Shown: positions 28,409 through 36,786, counted from the stretch's first letter. The stretch: 64,000 nucleotides of DNA from Vagococcus carniphilus (GCF_014397115.1 NZ_CP060720.1:1814001-1878000); one strand, 5' to 3'. Made by a program: numbers and translations. Notes: generated by a model from the sequence alone, not told the origin.

Positions 28409-30134
28409 TGTCCAACACCTCCTGAAGCATTTTCTCTTCTTCAAAATAAGTTTTAAAGTAAGTAGACGAAGTAACTAAGTCGTTTGGAGAACCTTGCTCA
28501 ACCACGTGACCTGCTTCCATGACTAGTAGATGATCTGCATCAACCACATTGTAAAGACGATGTGAGATAAACAAAACAATCGAATGTTTAGCTAAGTCTT
28601 TGATAACTTCTAAAATATAGTTTTCACTTTCAATATCAATACCTGATGTAATTTCATCAAATATATAAAAATCACATTTTTTCAGCAAAGCTCTTGCTAA
28701 AATTAATCGTTGTCTTTGTCCGCCCGAAAGATTCTGTCCATTTTCAGTTAACGGCGTATCTAGTTCTTTTGCTTGGCTCTTAACAAATTCTTCTAATCTT
28801 ACTTGTTTTAATACACCCCACAGCATTTCTCCCGTTGCAGACGGATTACCTAACAGAAGATTCTCCCTAATTGTCGTTCCATATAAATAACTATGATTAT
28901 TAATAACCATCATATGCTCTTCAATTAACGAACGACTAAAAATAGACATCTTCTCTTCATTCCAATAGATGTGACCAGCTGTATTTTTTAATTCTCCCGA
29001 CAACAGCTTCACAAGTGTACTTTTCCCAGAGCCAGATTTCCCGATTACTGCTGTAAAAGTCCCTTGCTTTAAAGTTACATTAATATCGTTAGCTGAAAAT
29101 GAACTTGATGTGTCATAAATGAACCCTACCTCTTCGCAAATAATTTCTTTTATCTCTTGAAGTTTCAATTGATTTTGCTCTCCGTACTCAGGCTCCTCTA
29201 ACTCAAGGTAGCTAAACAATTCATCACTAGCACTAATACCATTCATTGCGACATGGAACAGCGAACCTAGCTGACGCATCGGAATAAAAAATTCAGCACT
29301 CAGCAAAATAAACATCAATAATCCCATGATTGAGATAGTTCCATTCGAGAAATTTAAAAGTGCTAAACCAATACTTAGCCCAGCACCGCCATATGAAATA
29401 ATATCCATCACTGTAATAGAATTTAATTGCATCGAAAGTAACGCCATCGTTGATTTTCTAAAAACTTCAGCATCTTTTTCAACTATTTTTTGTTTTTCCT
29501 TATCTTGATCAAAGGCTTTCAACACACTTAATCCCATCAAATTTTCATGAAATCTAACACCTAAATCAGTGTAATCATCCCAATAACGCTTTAAAATTCT
29601 TTTGGCAATTTTCATAATAACCATAATCACAATCGGAATCATTGGCATACAAATAAGTAACGCAATCGCCGGTTTTATTGAATAATTAGCTAAAACAATA
29701 AAAATAATAACAGAAGATATACCACAATAAAAAAGTTGAGGTAAAAAACGAGCATAGTAAATTTCTAATTGCTCTACCCCATCAACCATTAATTGAGATA
29801 ACTTAGTTAGTGGCAATTGATTTCGATTGTCACTTCCTAATTTAAATGCTTTTTTCATCACTGACTCTCTAAAAGATAGACGTAATTCAGCAGATGATTT
29901 ATAAGTAAACGTTTCAATACGCTTAATAAAAAAACTTTTACAGATAAAGGCAACAACGACCACACTCATTAAATAAACTGGGCTTTTCAATGTTTGATTT
30001 TCAAGTAAAAAAGTCAGTTCTGCGGCAATTGTAAGCCATAACCAAATCGAAAATAGAAGCATCATGACTTTAGACAGTACAAGCCAGACTAAAGAACGAC
30101 TATCGACAAGTTTAAATAAACGCTTATCTATCAT
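28401..30134 (-). CDS. ABC transporter permease/ATPase, half-transporter A
   Basis: This 577-residue protein has an N-terminal type IV exporter-fold TM domain (six helices). Its ATPase domain has Walker A IGKSGSGKSTLVKLL, canonical signature NLSGGQRQRLILARAL, Walker B FYIFDEITSGID and H-loop FISHRL. It pairs with the downstream half-transporter. It overlaps the DUF454 gene by 11 bp, so three genes are coupled. A Fur-type box overlaps the operon promoter, suggesting iron-responsive transport (haem, siderophore or another iron-linked substrate); direction and substrate are not decided by the sequence. Confidence 0.88.
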   Translation of the reverse strand: MIDKRLFKLVDSRSLVWLVLSKVMMLLFSIWLWLTIAAELTFLLENQTLKSPVYLMSVVVVAFICKSFFIKRIETFTYKSSAELRLSFRESVMKKAFKLGSDNRNQLPLTKLSQLMVDGVEQLEIYYARFLPQLFYCGISSVIIFIVLANYSIKPAIALLICMPMIPIVIMVIMKIAKRILKRYWDDYTDLGVRFHENLMGLSVLKAFDQDKEKQKIVEKDAEVFRKSTMALLSMQLNSITVMDIISYGGAGLSIGLALLNFSNGTISIMGLLMFILLSAEFFIPMRQLGSLFHVAMNGISASDELFSYLELEEPEYGEQNQLKLQEIKEIICEEVGFIYDTSSSFSANDINVTLKQGTFTAVIGKSGSGKSTLVKLLSGELKNTAGHIYWNEEKMSIFSRSLIEEHMMVINNHSYLYGTTIRENLLLGNPSATGEMLWGVLKQVRLEEFVKSQAKELDTPLTENGQNLSGGQRQRLILARALLKKCDFYIFDEITSGIDIESENYILEVIKDLAKHSIVLFISHRLYNVVDADHLLVMEAGHVVEQGSPNDLVTSSTYFKTYFEEEKMLQEVLDNE

Positions 30135-30537
30135 AGCTCTCCTCGACTTTCACTTTATTACTTTTTCTTTTCTTACTCTTAAAATAATAAGTCAAAAAGA
30201 TAACGTGTAGGACATACACAATCACTAAAGAGACACGCATGACCAAATTATCAACTAGAATACCTGGTATCAAAAAGACAACCAAAATCATACCAAATAA
30301 GCGAACTAGCCCCTTAGTTGTCATTTCCTTATTGATAATCATTTCTTGCACATATTTTTGATAATATTTAGACTGCACAAACTTTCCATATAACTTCTCA
30401 GAACTTCTTAGCCACAAGAAACTTGTTAGCATATAAAAAGGCACTGTCGGAATAAACGGTAAGCTTAAACCTAGGGTCCCAAGACCAAACGATATACCAC
30501 CTAAAATAATAAATAGGCTTTTTTTCAATTTATTCAT
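30124..30537 (-). CDS. DUF454 (YbaN-like) membrane protein
   Basis: This 137-residue protein begins KKSLFIILGGISFGLGTLG, and LPFIPTVPFYMLTSFLWLRSS, the DUF454 signature, follows; there are two further TM helices and a basic tail. DUF454 proteins of Gram-positives are often next to haem or iron transport genes, but no molecular role is established. It is first in the operon with the two ABC half-transporters, directly downstream of a Fur-type operator. Confidence 0.85.
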   Translation of the reverse strand: MNKLKKSLFIILGGISFGLGTLGLSLPFIPTVPFYMLTSFLWLRSSEKLYGKFVQSKYYQKYVQEMIINKEMTTKGLVRLFGMILVVFLIPGILVDNLVMRVSLVIVYVLHVIFLTYYFKSKKRKSNKVKVEESYDR

Positions 30538-30581
30538 TCTTGTCCTCCCATCGATTCGAATAAAATGATTAAACTTTTATC

Positions 30582-30611
30582 AGTATATCATAAGAAATAT
30601 ACGAATGATAA
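30582..30611 (-). promoter_or_regulatory. Promoter of the DUF454-ABC operon
   Basis: On the minus strand the -10 is TATACT (30582-30587) and a TTATCA-type -35 lies at 30606-30611 with an 18-bp spacer, about 50 bp before the DUF454 start. The -35 box is inside the Fur-type palindrome. Confidence 0.6.
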
Positions 30612-30620
30612 CGGTTATCA
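30606..30620. promoter_or_regulatory. Fur-type operator (7-1-7 palindrome)
   Basis: TGATAACGGTTATCA is a perfect 7-1-7 inverted repeat that differs from the Gram-positive Fur consensus TGATAATNATTATCA by one base in each half. It overlaps the -35 region of the ABC operon, the normal place for repression by iron-loaded Fur. Confidence 0.72.
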
Positions 30621-30632
30621 TTTCTATTTAAT

Positions 30633-30670
30633 AAAAACTTCCTTAACGTTGAAAAGTTAAAGAAGTTTTT
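30633..30670 (-). terminator. Terminator after the DUF2785 gene
   Basis: Arms 30634-30647 and 30656-30669 pair over 14 bp with one mismatch and end in a T run on the minus strand, immediately after the stop. Confidence 0.82.
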
Positions 30671-30673
30671 AAG

Positions 30674-31471
30674 TTAGTAGTTTTTTAAATAAGAAAGCAT
30701 CAATTCTTTTAAATCTTTTTCCAAAATGTCAGTTTCTAATGAGTGAAAATAAAGAGAGGCTAACATATTTTCAAACATCGCTAGACGGTAAAAATCTTTG
30801 TTTTCGATTAACGGAAAATCTAGCCCGCTTATCCATTCATAGATGACCTCTTGAGAATTTTCTACCTTACTAAGACTTGAATAAAGAATATGAGCAATCC
30901 TTCTATCCTCACCCTCAATAAATGGTGATTCGAGATTGAACATAACAAACTGAACGGCTTCAAGGACTTCCACTAATCTTTCTTTAGGGAATAAATCATG
31001 AGCAACTACTTGACTTAAAAAATCCGCTCCGTGAGCAAATCCGTGAACCCAACCATACTCTTCTGAAAATCCGCATGTATCAGTCTCTTTATAGAAATAA
31101 GCAATGGCTGATTCAAAAAAATATTCACGATTCTTTTCATTTAGCAAATGGTAGTAAGGAGAATCTGTCTTGCCATCAGCCTCAATAATCAACCCATTTA
31201 AAAGAGCTGAAAAGCTTCTCGTAAGAGTTTCTGGCAAATGATTGTTTAATTGATAAAAAATTAGGTTTTTAGAAATGGTTGTTTCACTTATCAAACGAAA
31301 CTGTTCTTCAGTAAATCCACCTGTTCTTATCCCTTGAGCAAACAAACTAAATACCAAATAATCACGTATCTCAGGGTTTTCATTTCCAATATTAGTCAGC
31401 AACCAATGTGTTTCCTCATTAGAGAACGAAAATTCTTTATTATTCAGCTTAAGTGATAATTGATCTTTCAT
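30674..31471 (-). CDS. DUF2785 domain protein
   Basis: This 265-residue helical protein has the DUF2785 hallmark GWVHGFAHGADFLSQVVAH at about residues 145-163. An N-terminal part with PEIRDYLVFSLFAQGI and a repeat-like helical C-terminal half flank it. The family is cytoplasmic with unknown function. It is preceded by a GNAT gene on the same strand 30 bp away, possibly an operon. Confidence 0.83.
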   Translation of the reverse strand: MKDQLSLKLNNKEFSFSNEETHWLLTNIGNENPEIRDYLVFSLFAQGIRTGGFTEEQFRLISETTISKNLIFYQLNNHLPETLTRSFSALLNGLIIEADGKTDSPYYHLLNEKNREYFFESAIAYFYKETDTCGFSEEYGWVHGFAHGADFLSQVVAHDLFPKERLVEVLEAVQFVMFNLESPFIEGEDRRIAHILYSSLSKVENSQEVIYEWISGLDFPLIENKDFYRLAMFENMLASLYFHSLETDILEKDLKELMLSYLKNY

Positions 31472-31501
31472 GATTTTGCTCCTTTCTTAATAAAGTCTAT
31501 C

Positions 31502-31963
31502 TTATAAATCTTTTGCCATACTAAAATCAGTAAATTCAAATCCACTTTTCTCATAAACATGAACAGCTCGTTTGTTGTGAGCAAATACATGTAGTCCTAA
31601 TTTTTTAGCACCAGCTTCATGAGCAGCCTCTTCAATACAACTCATCGCTTTAGAGCCATATCCTTGATTTTGATATTCTTCTAAAATTAAGAAATCATAA
31701 ATAAAAGCCGTTGTACTTTCTTTATCATTAAAATGAAACCAAACATAGCCAATTGTTTCATTCTCTAAGGAAATACAGAATAAAAACTCATTTTCAGTCT
31801 CTTGTCTTTCTGGCAATCCTTCTAAAAAAGTTTGCTCTGACAACTTCAGAGCTTCCTCTTTCTTCCATGCACCTGACTTAATCTTATCCTCAGCATAATC
31901 TGGAATAGCAATCTTAATATATTTATCGTAATCTGATGCAATCATTTTATTCAATTTTATCAT
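31502..31963 (-). CDS. GNAT family N-acetyltransferase
   Basis: This 153-residue protein shows the GNAT fold: IGYVWFHF, IYDFLILEEYQNQGYGSKAM (motif A with the QxxGxG acetyl-CoA loop), then AHNKRAVHVYEKSGFE near the end. The acceptor is unknown. GAGGAG precedes the ATG. It shares the 348-bp intergenic region containing a long inverted repeat with a divergent, unrelated GNAT gene. Confidence 0.88.
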   Translation of the reverse strand: MIKLNKMIASDYDKYIKIAIPDYAEDKIKSGAWKKEEALKLSEQTFLEGLPERQETENEFLFCISLENETIGYVWFHFNDKESTTAFIYDFLILEEYQNQGYGSKAMSCIEEAAHEAGAKKLGLHVFAHNKRAVHVYEKSGFEFTDFSMAKDL

Positions 31964-32031
31964 TTGTAAACTCCTCTTCTTTTTACCTGAAATAAATAAA
32001 CTAAAAATATATCATCTATCTATTTTACGAT

Positions 32032-32182
32032 ACGATAAATTTTTAAATTTGTGCCATAGCATTCAATATTAATTTGTCTAAAAAATTATTTCTAATATCT
32101 AACGCTTACTTTTTTACATAAAAACAACTTACTAAAAAACAAATTCAGTTAACTTGATGGCGCAAATTTATAAATTTGTCGT
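32032..32182. repeat. 151-bp element with 26-bp imperfect inverted ends
   Basis: Positions 32032-32057 and the reverse complement of 32157-32182 match at 23 of 26 bases. The shared core is AAATTT-TAAATTTG-GCCAT with the GCCAT side facing inward. Each arm also contains a near-perfect 16-bp palindrome (CAAATTTATAAATTTG at 32163-32178). The 99-bp interior has no gene. It may be a miniature transposable element or a pair of operator sites between two divergent acetyltransferase genes. I see no other gene in the 31964-32311 gap. Confidence 0.55.
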
Positions 32183-32311
32183 ATGTCGTTTTTGATAGTT
32201 TAAGAGATTGAGGAAGTTTAACCCCACAATCATTCTATATCGAAATTGTAACATTTATGATTAATAAAAGCCTTCTATCATGTTACCATTAAAATAAAAA
32301 GGAGATTTTTT

Positions 32312-32776
32312 ATGACCATTACTTTTAAAACATTAGATAAAACAAGTGAAGATTGGAATAAATACGCAAAACAAATATCTCAAGTTTCTTGGAGAGCAGG
32401 AGCCTCATTAGCTGAAAAAATGAATAATCGCTTTTTCTCTGATTTGGAAAAAGTAATTGTCGGAATATCTGATGATGAACTGTCTTGTTTTTGTACGGTT
32501 AGCAAAGAAGATGGTTTAACCGACAACACTCTCACTCCATTTATTGGTTATGTTTTCGTCGGAGAGACATATCGAGGAAAACGAGTATCTGAACAATTAT
32601 TATCATACGCTGAAGCATATCTTAAAGAGCTAGGATTTCAATCACTCTATATTGTTAGCGGAGAAATTGGTTTGTATGAAAAGTACGGTTACAAAAAAAT
32701 AAAGGATTGCGTGACTATTCATGGATTTACAGAAAATTTATTTGAGAAGAAATTAGATGCTAGAGTAGATAATTAA
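32312..32776 (+). CDS. GNAT family N-acetyltransferase
   Basis: This 154-residue protein carries FIGYVFVGETYRGKRVSEQL with the RGKRVS acetyl-CoA loop (motif A), and YIVSGEIGLYEKYGYKKI (motif B). The acceptor is unknown. AAAAAGGAGA precedes the ATG. It is not closely similar to the divergent GNAT at 31502. Confidence 0.87.
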   Translation: MTITFKTLDKTSEDWNKYAKQISQVSWRAGASLAEKMNNRFFSDLEKVIVGISDDELSCFCTVSKEDGLTDNTLTPFIGYVFVGETYRGKRVSEQLLSYAEAYLKELGFQSLYIVSGEIGLYEKYGYKKIKDCVTIHGFTENLFEKKLDARVDN

Positions 32777-32803
32777 AAAAAAGGAGTAGATTTCTCTACT
32801 CCG
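32774..32803 (-). terminator. Terminator between convergent genes
   Basis: GGAGTAGA (32783-32790) and TCTACTCC (32795-32802) form a perfect 8-bp stem, with an eight-T run on the minus strand after the SH3-repeat gene. It also sits just after the GNAT stop. Confidence 0.8.
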
Positions 32804-32808
32804 AAGAA

Positions 32809-34017
32809 TTATTTTAGAAACACGCTTGTTGTATACGCGATTATTCCATCTTTGAATTTAACTTCCCACGTTGTATAAGTTCCTCCACGCCCACTATCTG
32901 CGATTGTGTCTAATGCGAACAATGAAGCATTTCTTTGCGTTGTAAATGTTGCTCCTATGTTACCCACTCCACTATAGTGAACACCTTCACTTGTACCTAA
33001 GATTAATTCTGAATTTGAAGTGTATTTTCCGCCATAATCACCAGGATTTAGCATTGTCGGGTCTACTTCCCAAATTACTATTTTAGTATATGTTGTATGC
33101 ATGTCACCATTTGGACGTTTTGTAGTTTGCCCACCATCTGTTGACTCTGAAACGTATTTGTATCCTTTAGTTGATGACAAAACTCTACCATCAGTATCTT
33201 TGTTAACTGTTTTAGTTGATTTGGTTTGTTTAGGTCTATATTGAGTTGTTGCATTGGCGTTAATATAACCTAACCATGCTCCTTTATCATTAAATAATGA
33301 GTAATAGGTATTTCCATTAAAATGTTGATATCTTCCCCTTGCTTGTAAGCCTTGATTATAGTAACTAGCGCCATTTCCTTTTTTCTTCCAATTAAAGTTT
33401 TGCCATAGCTCATAATTTTTAGTAATTTGAACATAACGTCCATCAGAGATATATGCTCCTTGAGGATTTGTTTTTTTAGTAGCACTAGCATTTAAATAAC
33501 CGTACCAAGTTCCTTTATTATCATATAATGAGTAGTAAGTAGAACCATTGAAATGTTGATACCTACCTTGTGCACTAAATACCTGATTTAAAATGTTATT
33601 TGTATTTTTCTTATATTTCCAACCAAAATTTTGCCATAGCTCGTAGTTTGCTTTAGAAATCACTACATAACTACCGTCAGAAATATAGTTCCCTTGTCTA
33701 CTTGTTTTTTTAGTTGCATTACTATTTAAATAGCCATACCACATACCCTTTGAATCAAATAAAGAATAATAAGTTTGACCATTTTCATGTTGATAACGTC
33801 CACGTGCTTGAAATGTTTTTTGGTAAACATTATTTGTATTGTTCTTTTTCTTCCAACCAAAATTTTGCCACATATCATAGTTTTTCTTCGTAACTTGAAC
33901 CATACTTCCATCTTTAATATAAGGTCCCTGATTTGAAGCTTCTACTTTTGTTCCAAATACAATTCCAGCTAACAAGATACTTGTCACGATCATTTTTTTA
34001 ACAAAACTCTTTTTCAT
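32809..34017 (-). CDS. Secreted SH3-like triple-repeat protein, paralogue 1
   Basis: This 402-residue protein has a signal peptide (cleavage near VEA-SN at 27/28). Three repeats of about 78 residues start near 31, 109 and 188, each with YISDGSYV, NYELWQNFGWK, GRYQHFNGSTYYSLY and GYLNASAT. They resemble the GW/SH3-like cell-wall-binding modules of enterococcal and listerial autolysins. A linker follows, then a C-terminal domain of about 135 residues (GRVLSSTKGYKYVSESTDGG; ends in GGTYTTWEVKFKDG). No catalytic motif is seen. It is almost identical to the 35240 gene over residues 1-265, but the C-terminal domain is diverged. A cell-wall-attached protein is inferred. Confidence 0.8.
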   Translation of the reverse strand: MKKSFVKKMIVTSILLAGIVFGTKVEASNQGPYIKDGSMVQVTKKNYDMWQNFGWKKKNNTNNVYQKTFQARGRYQHENGQTYYSLFDSKGMWYGYLNSNATKKTSRQGNYISDGSYVVISKANYELWQNFGWKYKKNTNNILNQVFSAQGRYQHFNGSTYYSLYDNKGTWYGYLNASATKKTNPQGAYISDGRYVQITKNYELWQNFNWKKKGNGASYYNQGLQARGRYQHFNGNTYYSLFNDKGAWLGYINANATTQYRPKQTKSTKTVNKDTDGRVLSSTKGYKYVSESTDGGQTTKRPNGDMHTTYTKIVIWEVDPTMLNPGDYGGKYTSNSELILGTSEGVHYSGVGNIGATFTTQRNASLFALDTIADSGRGGTYTTWEVKFKDGIIAYTTSVFLK

Positions 34018-34045
34018 TTTTCAAACTCCTTTTTAAACTTAATCA

Positions 34046-34080
34046 ATTATAAGTTTAACACATAAGAACGAATTCGTTCT
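34046..34080 (-). promoter_or_regulatory. Promoter and 16-bp palindrome ahead of SH3 paralogue 1
   Basis: On the minus strand TATAAT lies at 34046-34051. A perfect palindrome AGAACGAATTCGTTCT (34065-34080) sits at the -35 position, where no normal -35 hexamer is seen. The palindrome is absent from the otherwise duplicated upstream region of the second paralogue. Confidence 0.45.
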
Positions 34081-34163
34081 AAAAATAAATAAATAAGGAG
34101 CAAATATATTCAACATTTGTTTTTTTATCCATTAAACACACATCATAAATATCATCAATAATT

Positions 34164-34580
34164 TCATTTTCCATCTTTAATCAATTCCATAGGTGCCAAC
34201 GATCCACCAGTAAAGCCTTTTCTAGTTGAATAGGATGGATAGACTGTTAATTTTTTATCTATCACCTTGAAATCATAATAGAATGTTTTTTCTTCCTCCG
34301 TTTGCGTAAAAACAATGTCATCTATTGTTTTTGTAATTTGGAGTTTTTTGTCATCGAAAAAAAGGGATCGATTTTTTTCAGTTATTGTAAACTTACCGTA
34401 AGTTGGATAATTACCTGCTGTATCTCCAACCCATTCACCAACTACATTTTCTACTAATTTTGCATCAATTTCAGAGGATACATTTCTTTTATTAGTAGCC
34501 TCTTCTAGTTCATTTTTATTTGAACAAGAGATTAAAAATAGAGATATAAATAGTAATACTGCTAACATTTTGACTTTCAT
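34164..34580 (-). CDS. Small lipoprotein of unknown function
   Basis: This 138-residue protein has a lipoprotein signal (LLFISLFLISC, Cys at about residue 19). A polar linker and a compact beta-rich domain follow (VVGEWVGDTAGNYPTYGKFTI, IDDIVFTQTEEEKTFYYDF). This looks like a small lipocalin- or Ig-like barrel. It sits between the two SH3-repeat genes on the same strand, 147 bp upstream of paralogue 1. The function is unknown; a surface partner of the repeat proteins is possible. Confidence 0.7.
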   Translation of the reverse strand: MKVKMLAVLLFISLFLISCSNKNELEEATNKRNVSSEIDAKLVENVVGEWVGDTAGNYPTYGKFTITEKNRSLFFDDKKLQITKTIDDIVFTQTEEEKTFYYDFKVIDKKLTVYPSYSTRKGFTGGSLAPMELIKDGK

Positions 34581-34742
34581 AAGTTTCTTCTCCTAAGTTG
34601 GATAAATAAAAATAATATTGAGGTATAAACTGATTACGTCTTTCTCACAAGAATTCGCTGTCTTTAAAGCAGCTAATATCACAGTTCTAATTATTCTACT
34701 TTAGTATAATGTCATTTAAGAAAATAATTTCCTACTCAGATA

Positions 34743-35159
34743 TTAATTCATTATCTTTTCAATCAACTTACTTATCTTTTTATCTATTTTGGGTAACTCG
34801 TCAATAGGTATTAACTTCAATTTTCCCCAAGCTTTCTTCATAAGGTATTTTTCTTCTTCTCCAATTAATACAAAATATTGATGATTATCAGGATGTTTTT
34901 CGGCTCCCATTGTTTTTGTTGCTATATCTAACATTAATATTTTTTTATTATTTAACGGAATTTTCGAATCCTTTTCAGTTTCATATCCTACTTTAATAAC
35001 ATAATCTTTCTTACCAATGATTCTACATTGATTTAGTTTTTCAATAAACATTTCTGTTTGATACATCCATCTTTTTTTTAAGCGATTCTTTTCAAAACAT
35101 TTCCACCTATAATTCAAATCCGGTAATTTAAATATTGAACTAGCACTTATCTTTACCAC
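34743..35159 (-). CDS. Hypothetical cytoplasmic protein
   Basis: The frame allows 138 residues from a GTG at 35159 that abuts the GAAGAG site very closely, so the true start may lie further in. The protein is basic with a beta-rich middle (KDYVIKVGYETEKDSKIPL, KKILMLDIATKTMG, HQYFVLIGEEEKYLMKKAW) and a lysine-rich helical tail. No signal peptide or known domain is recognised. It directly follows SH3 paralogue 2, separated by a terminator. It could be an immunity-type or regulatory partner, but this is only positional. Confidence 0.5.
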   Translation of the reverse strand: MVKISASSIFKLPDLNYRWKCFEKNRLKKRWMYQTEMFIEKLNQCRIIGKKDYVIKVGYETEKDSKIPLNNKKILMLDIATKTMGAEKHPDNHQYFVLIGEEEKYLMKKAWGKLKLIPIDELPKIDKKISKLIEKIMN

Positions 35160-35194
35160 CTCTTCTTTATTTTCATTTTTTTATTCGCTTCAAA

Positions 35195-35226
35195 AAACAA
35201 AAAACTCTCTCTGCTAGGAAAGAGTT
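35195..35226 (-). terminator. Terminator after SH3 paralogue 2
   Basis: Arms near 35203-35210 and 35219-35226 pair over 7-8 bp, with T-rich sequence following on the minus strand. It lies 14 bp beyond the stop. Confidence 0.6.
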
Positions 35227-35239
35227 CTTTGATATTATT

Positions 35240-36436
35240 TTAGTTAATGTGTGATGTCCACATGATTTCATTTGTTCCTTTAATTCGTACTTGCCATGTT
35301 AGGTATGTTCCACCTTGATTTAAATTTGCCATTTCATGAATTGCCCAAAGACTTGCAGTCATTTGATCGTCCCAAACCATTCCGCTATTACCAATTTCTT
35401 CATAGAAAGTACCTTTATATTCGCCTCGAATTACTTCTTTTTGTTGCCCGACATAAGGATTACTAGGATTCACTGGTGCGTCTTTTTTCCAAGTCACAGT
35501 TTTAGTAAATACTGTATGCATATCACCGTTTGGACGTTTTGTAGTTTGCCCGCCATCTGTTGACTCTGAAACATATTTATATCCTTTAGTTGATGATAAA
35601 ATTCTACCTTCAGTATTTTTGTTAACTGTTTTAGTCGATTTGGTTTGTTTAGGTTTATATTGAGTTGTTGCATTGGCGTTAATATAACCTAACCATGCTC
35701 CTTTATCATTAAATAATGAATAATAGGTATTTCCATTAAAATGTTGATATCTTCCTCGAGCCTGCAAGCCTTGATTATAGTAAGTCGAGCCATTTCCTTT
35801 TTTCTTCCAATTAAAGTTTTGCCACAACTCATAATTTTTAGTGATTTGAACATAACGTCCATCGGAGATATATGCTCCTTGAGGATTTGTTTTTTTAGTG
35901 GCACTGGCATTTAAATAACCATACCATGTACCTTTATTGTCATATAGAGAATAGTACGTTGAACCGTTAAAATGTTGATAACGTCCTTTTGCTTGAAACA
36001 TTTGATCATAAACATTATTGGTATTATTTTTTAGCTTCCAACCAAAACTTTGCCACATTTCATAGTTTTGCTTAGTAATCTTGATGTAACTACCGTCAGA
36101 AATATAGTTCCCTTGTCTACTTGTTTTTTTAGTTGCATTACTATTTAAATACCCATACCATGTACCCTTTGAATCAAATAAAGAATAATAGGTTTGCCCA
36201 TTCTTATGTTGATATCGTCCTCTGGCTTGAAAAGTCTTTTGGTAGACATTATTTGTATTATTCTTTTTCTTCCAACCAAAATTTTGCCACATATCATAGT
36301 TTTTCTTCGTAACTTGAACCATACTTCCATCTTTAATATAAGGTCCCTGATTCGAAGCTTCTACTTTTGTTCCAAATACAATTCCAGCTAACAAGATACT
36401 CGTCACGATTATTTTTTTAACAAAACTCTTTTTCAT
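35240..36436 (-). CDS. Secreted SH3-like triple-repeat protein, paralogue 2
   Basis: This 398-residue protein has the same signal peptide and three SH3/GW-like repeats as the 32809 gene (differences are scattered, mainly in repeat 2). The shared start of the C-terminal domain is GYKYVSESTDGGQTTKRPNG. The last 90 residues are then clearly diverged but still alignable (TVTWKKDAPVNPSNP, EEIGNSGMVWDDQMTASLWA, GGTYLTWQVRIKGT). The upstream 40 bp are also duplicated. Presumably secreted and wall-bound; the activity of the C-terminal domain is unknown. Confidence 0.8.
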   Translation of the reverse strand: MKKSFVKKIIVTSILLAGIVFGTKVEASNQGPYIKDGSMVQVTKKNYDMWQNFGWKKKNNTNNVYQKTFQARGRYQHKNGQTYYSLFDSKGTWYGYLNSNATKKTSRQGNYISDGSYIKITKQNYEMWQSFGWKLKNNTNNVYDQMFQAKGRYQHFNGSTYYSLYDNKGTWYGYLNASATKKTNPQGAYISDGRYVQITKNYELWQNFNWKKKGNGSTYYNQGLQARGRYQHFNGNTYYSLFNDKGAWLGYINANATTQYKPKQTKSTKTVNKNTEGRILSSTKGYKYVSESTDGGQTTKRPNGDMHTVFTKTVTWKKDAPVNPSNPYVGQQKEVIRGEYKGTFYEEIGNSGMVWDDQMTASLWAIHEMANLNQGGTYLTWQVRIKGTNEIMWTSHIN

Positions 36437-36573
36437 TTTTCAAACTCCTTCTAAACTTAATCAATTACAAGTTTAACACATAAGATATAATTTGTTTTAA
36501 AAATAATCAATTTTAAAATCAGCAATACAATTTATTAATTTAATATATATTATTTAAACAAGTTTTAATTACT

Positions 36574-36786
36574 TTAACGCGTCAACTGACCAATAATGTC
36601 GTTTCCTAGAGCTCTAGTCGTTTTTAAATTACCAGTTCCATTATGAATATCCACACCTATTTCTTTTGCTATTTCTTTAAGAACTGGTTTAACAATTGAC
36701 ACTTCACTTCCTTCATGAATAGTCCTAATTGTTATACTCCCTAACTTTTGAATCGTATAATCATGGTATATTACTAAAATAAAAAT
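36574..36786 (-). pseudogene. Remnant of an unrecognised gene
   Basis: The minus strand is open for about 70 codons without a start codon or ribosome site. It reads coding-like sequence such as TIHEGSEVSIVKPVLKEIAK, then IGVDIHNGTGNLKTTRALG, ending IIGQLTR and TAA. It looks like the surviving C-terminus of a larger protein, which I cannot name. It fills most of the 36437-36859 gap; nothing else is seen there. Confidence 0.45.

Noticed and set aside
32809-36436. CRISPR-like reading of the repeated DNA in the twin genes
   Set aside because: The repeats are about 230 bp long, coding and in frame; there are no short regularly spaced repeats or cas genes in the window.
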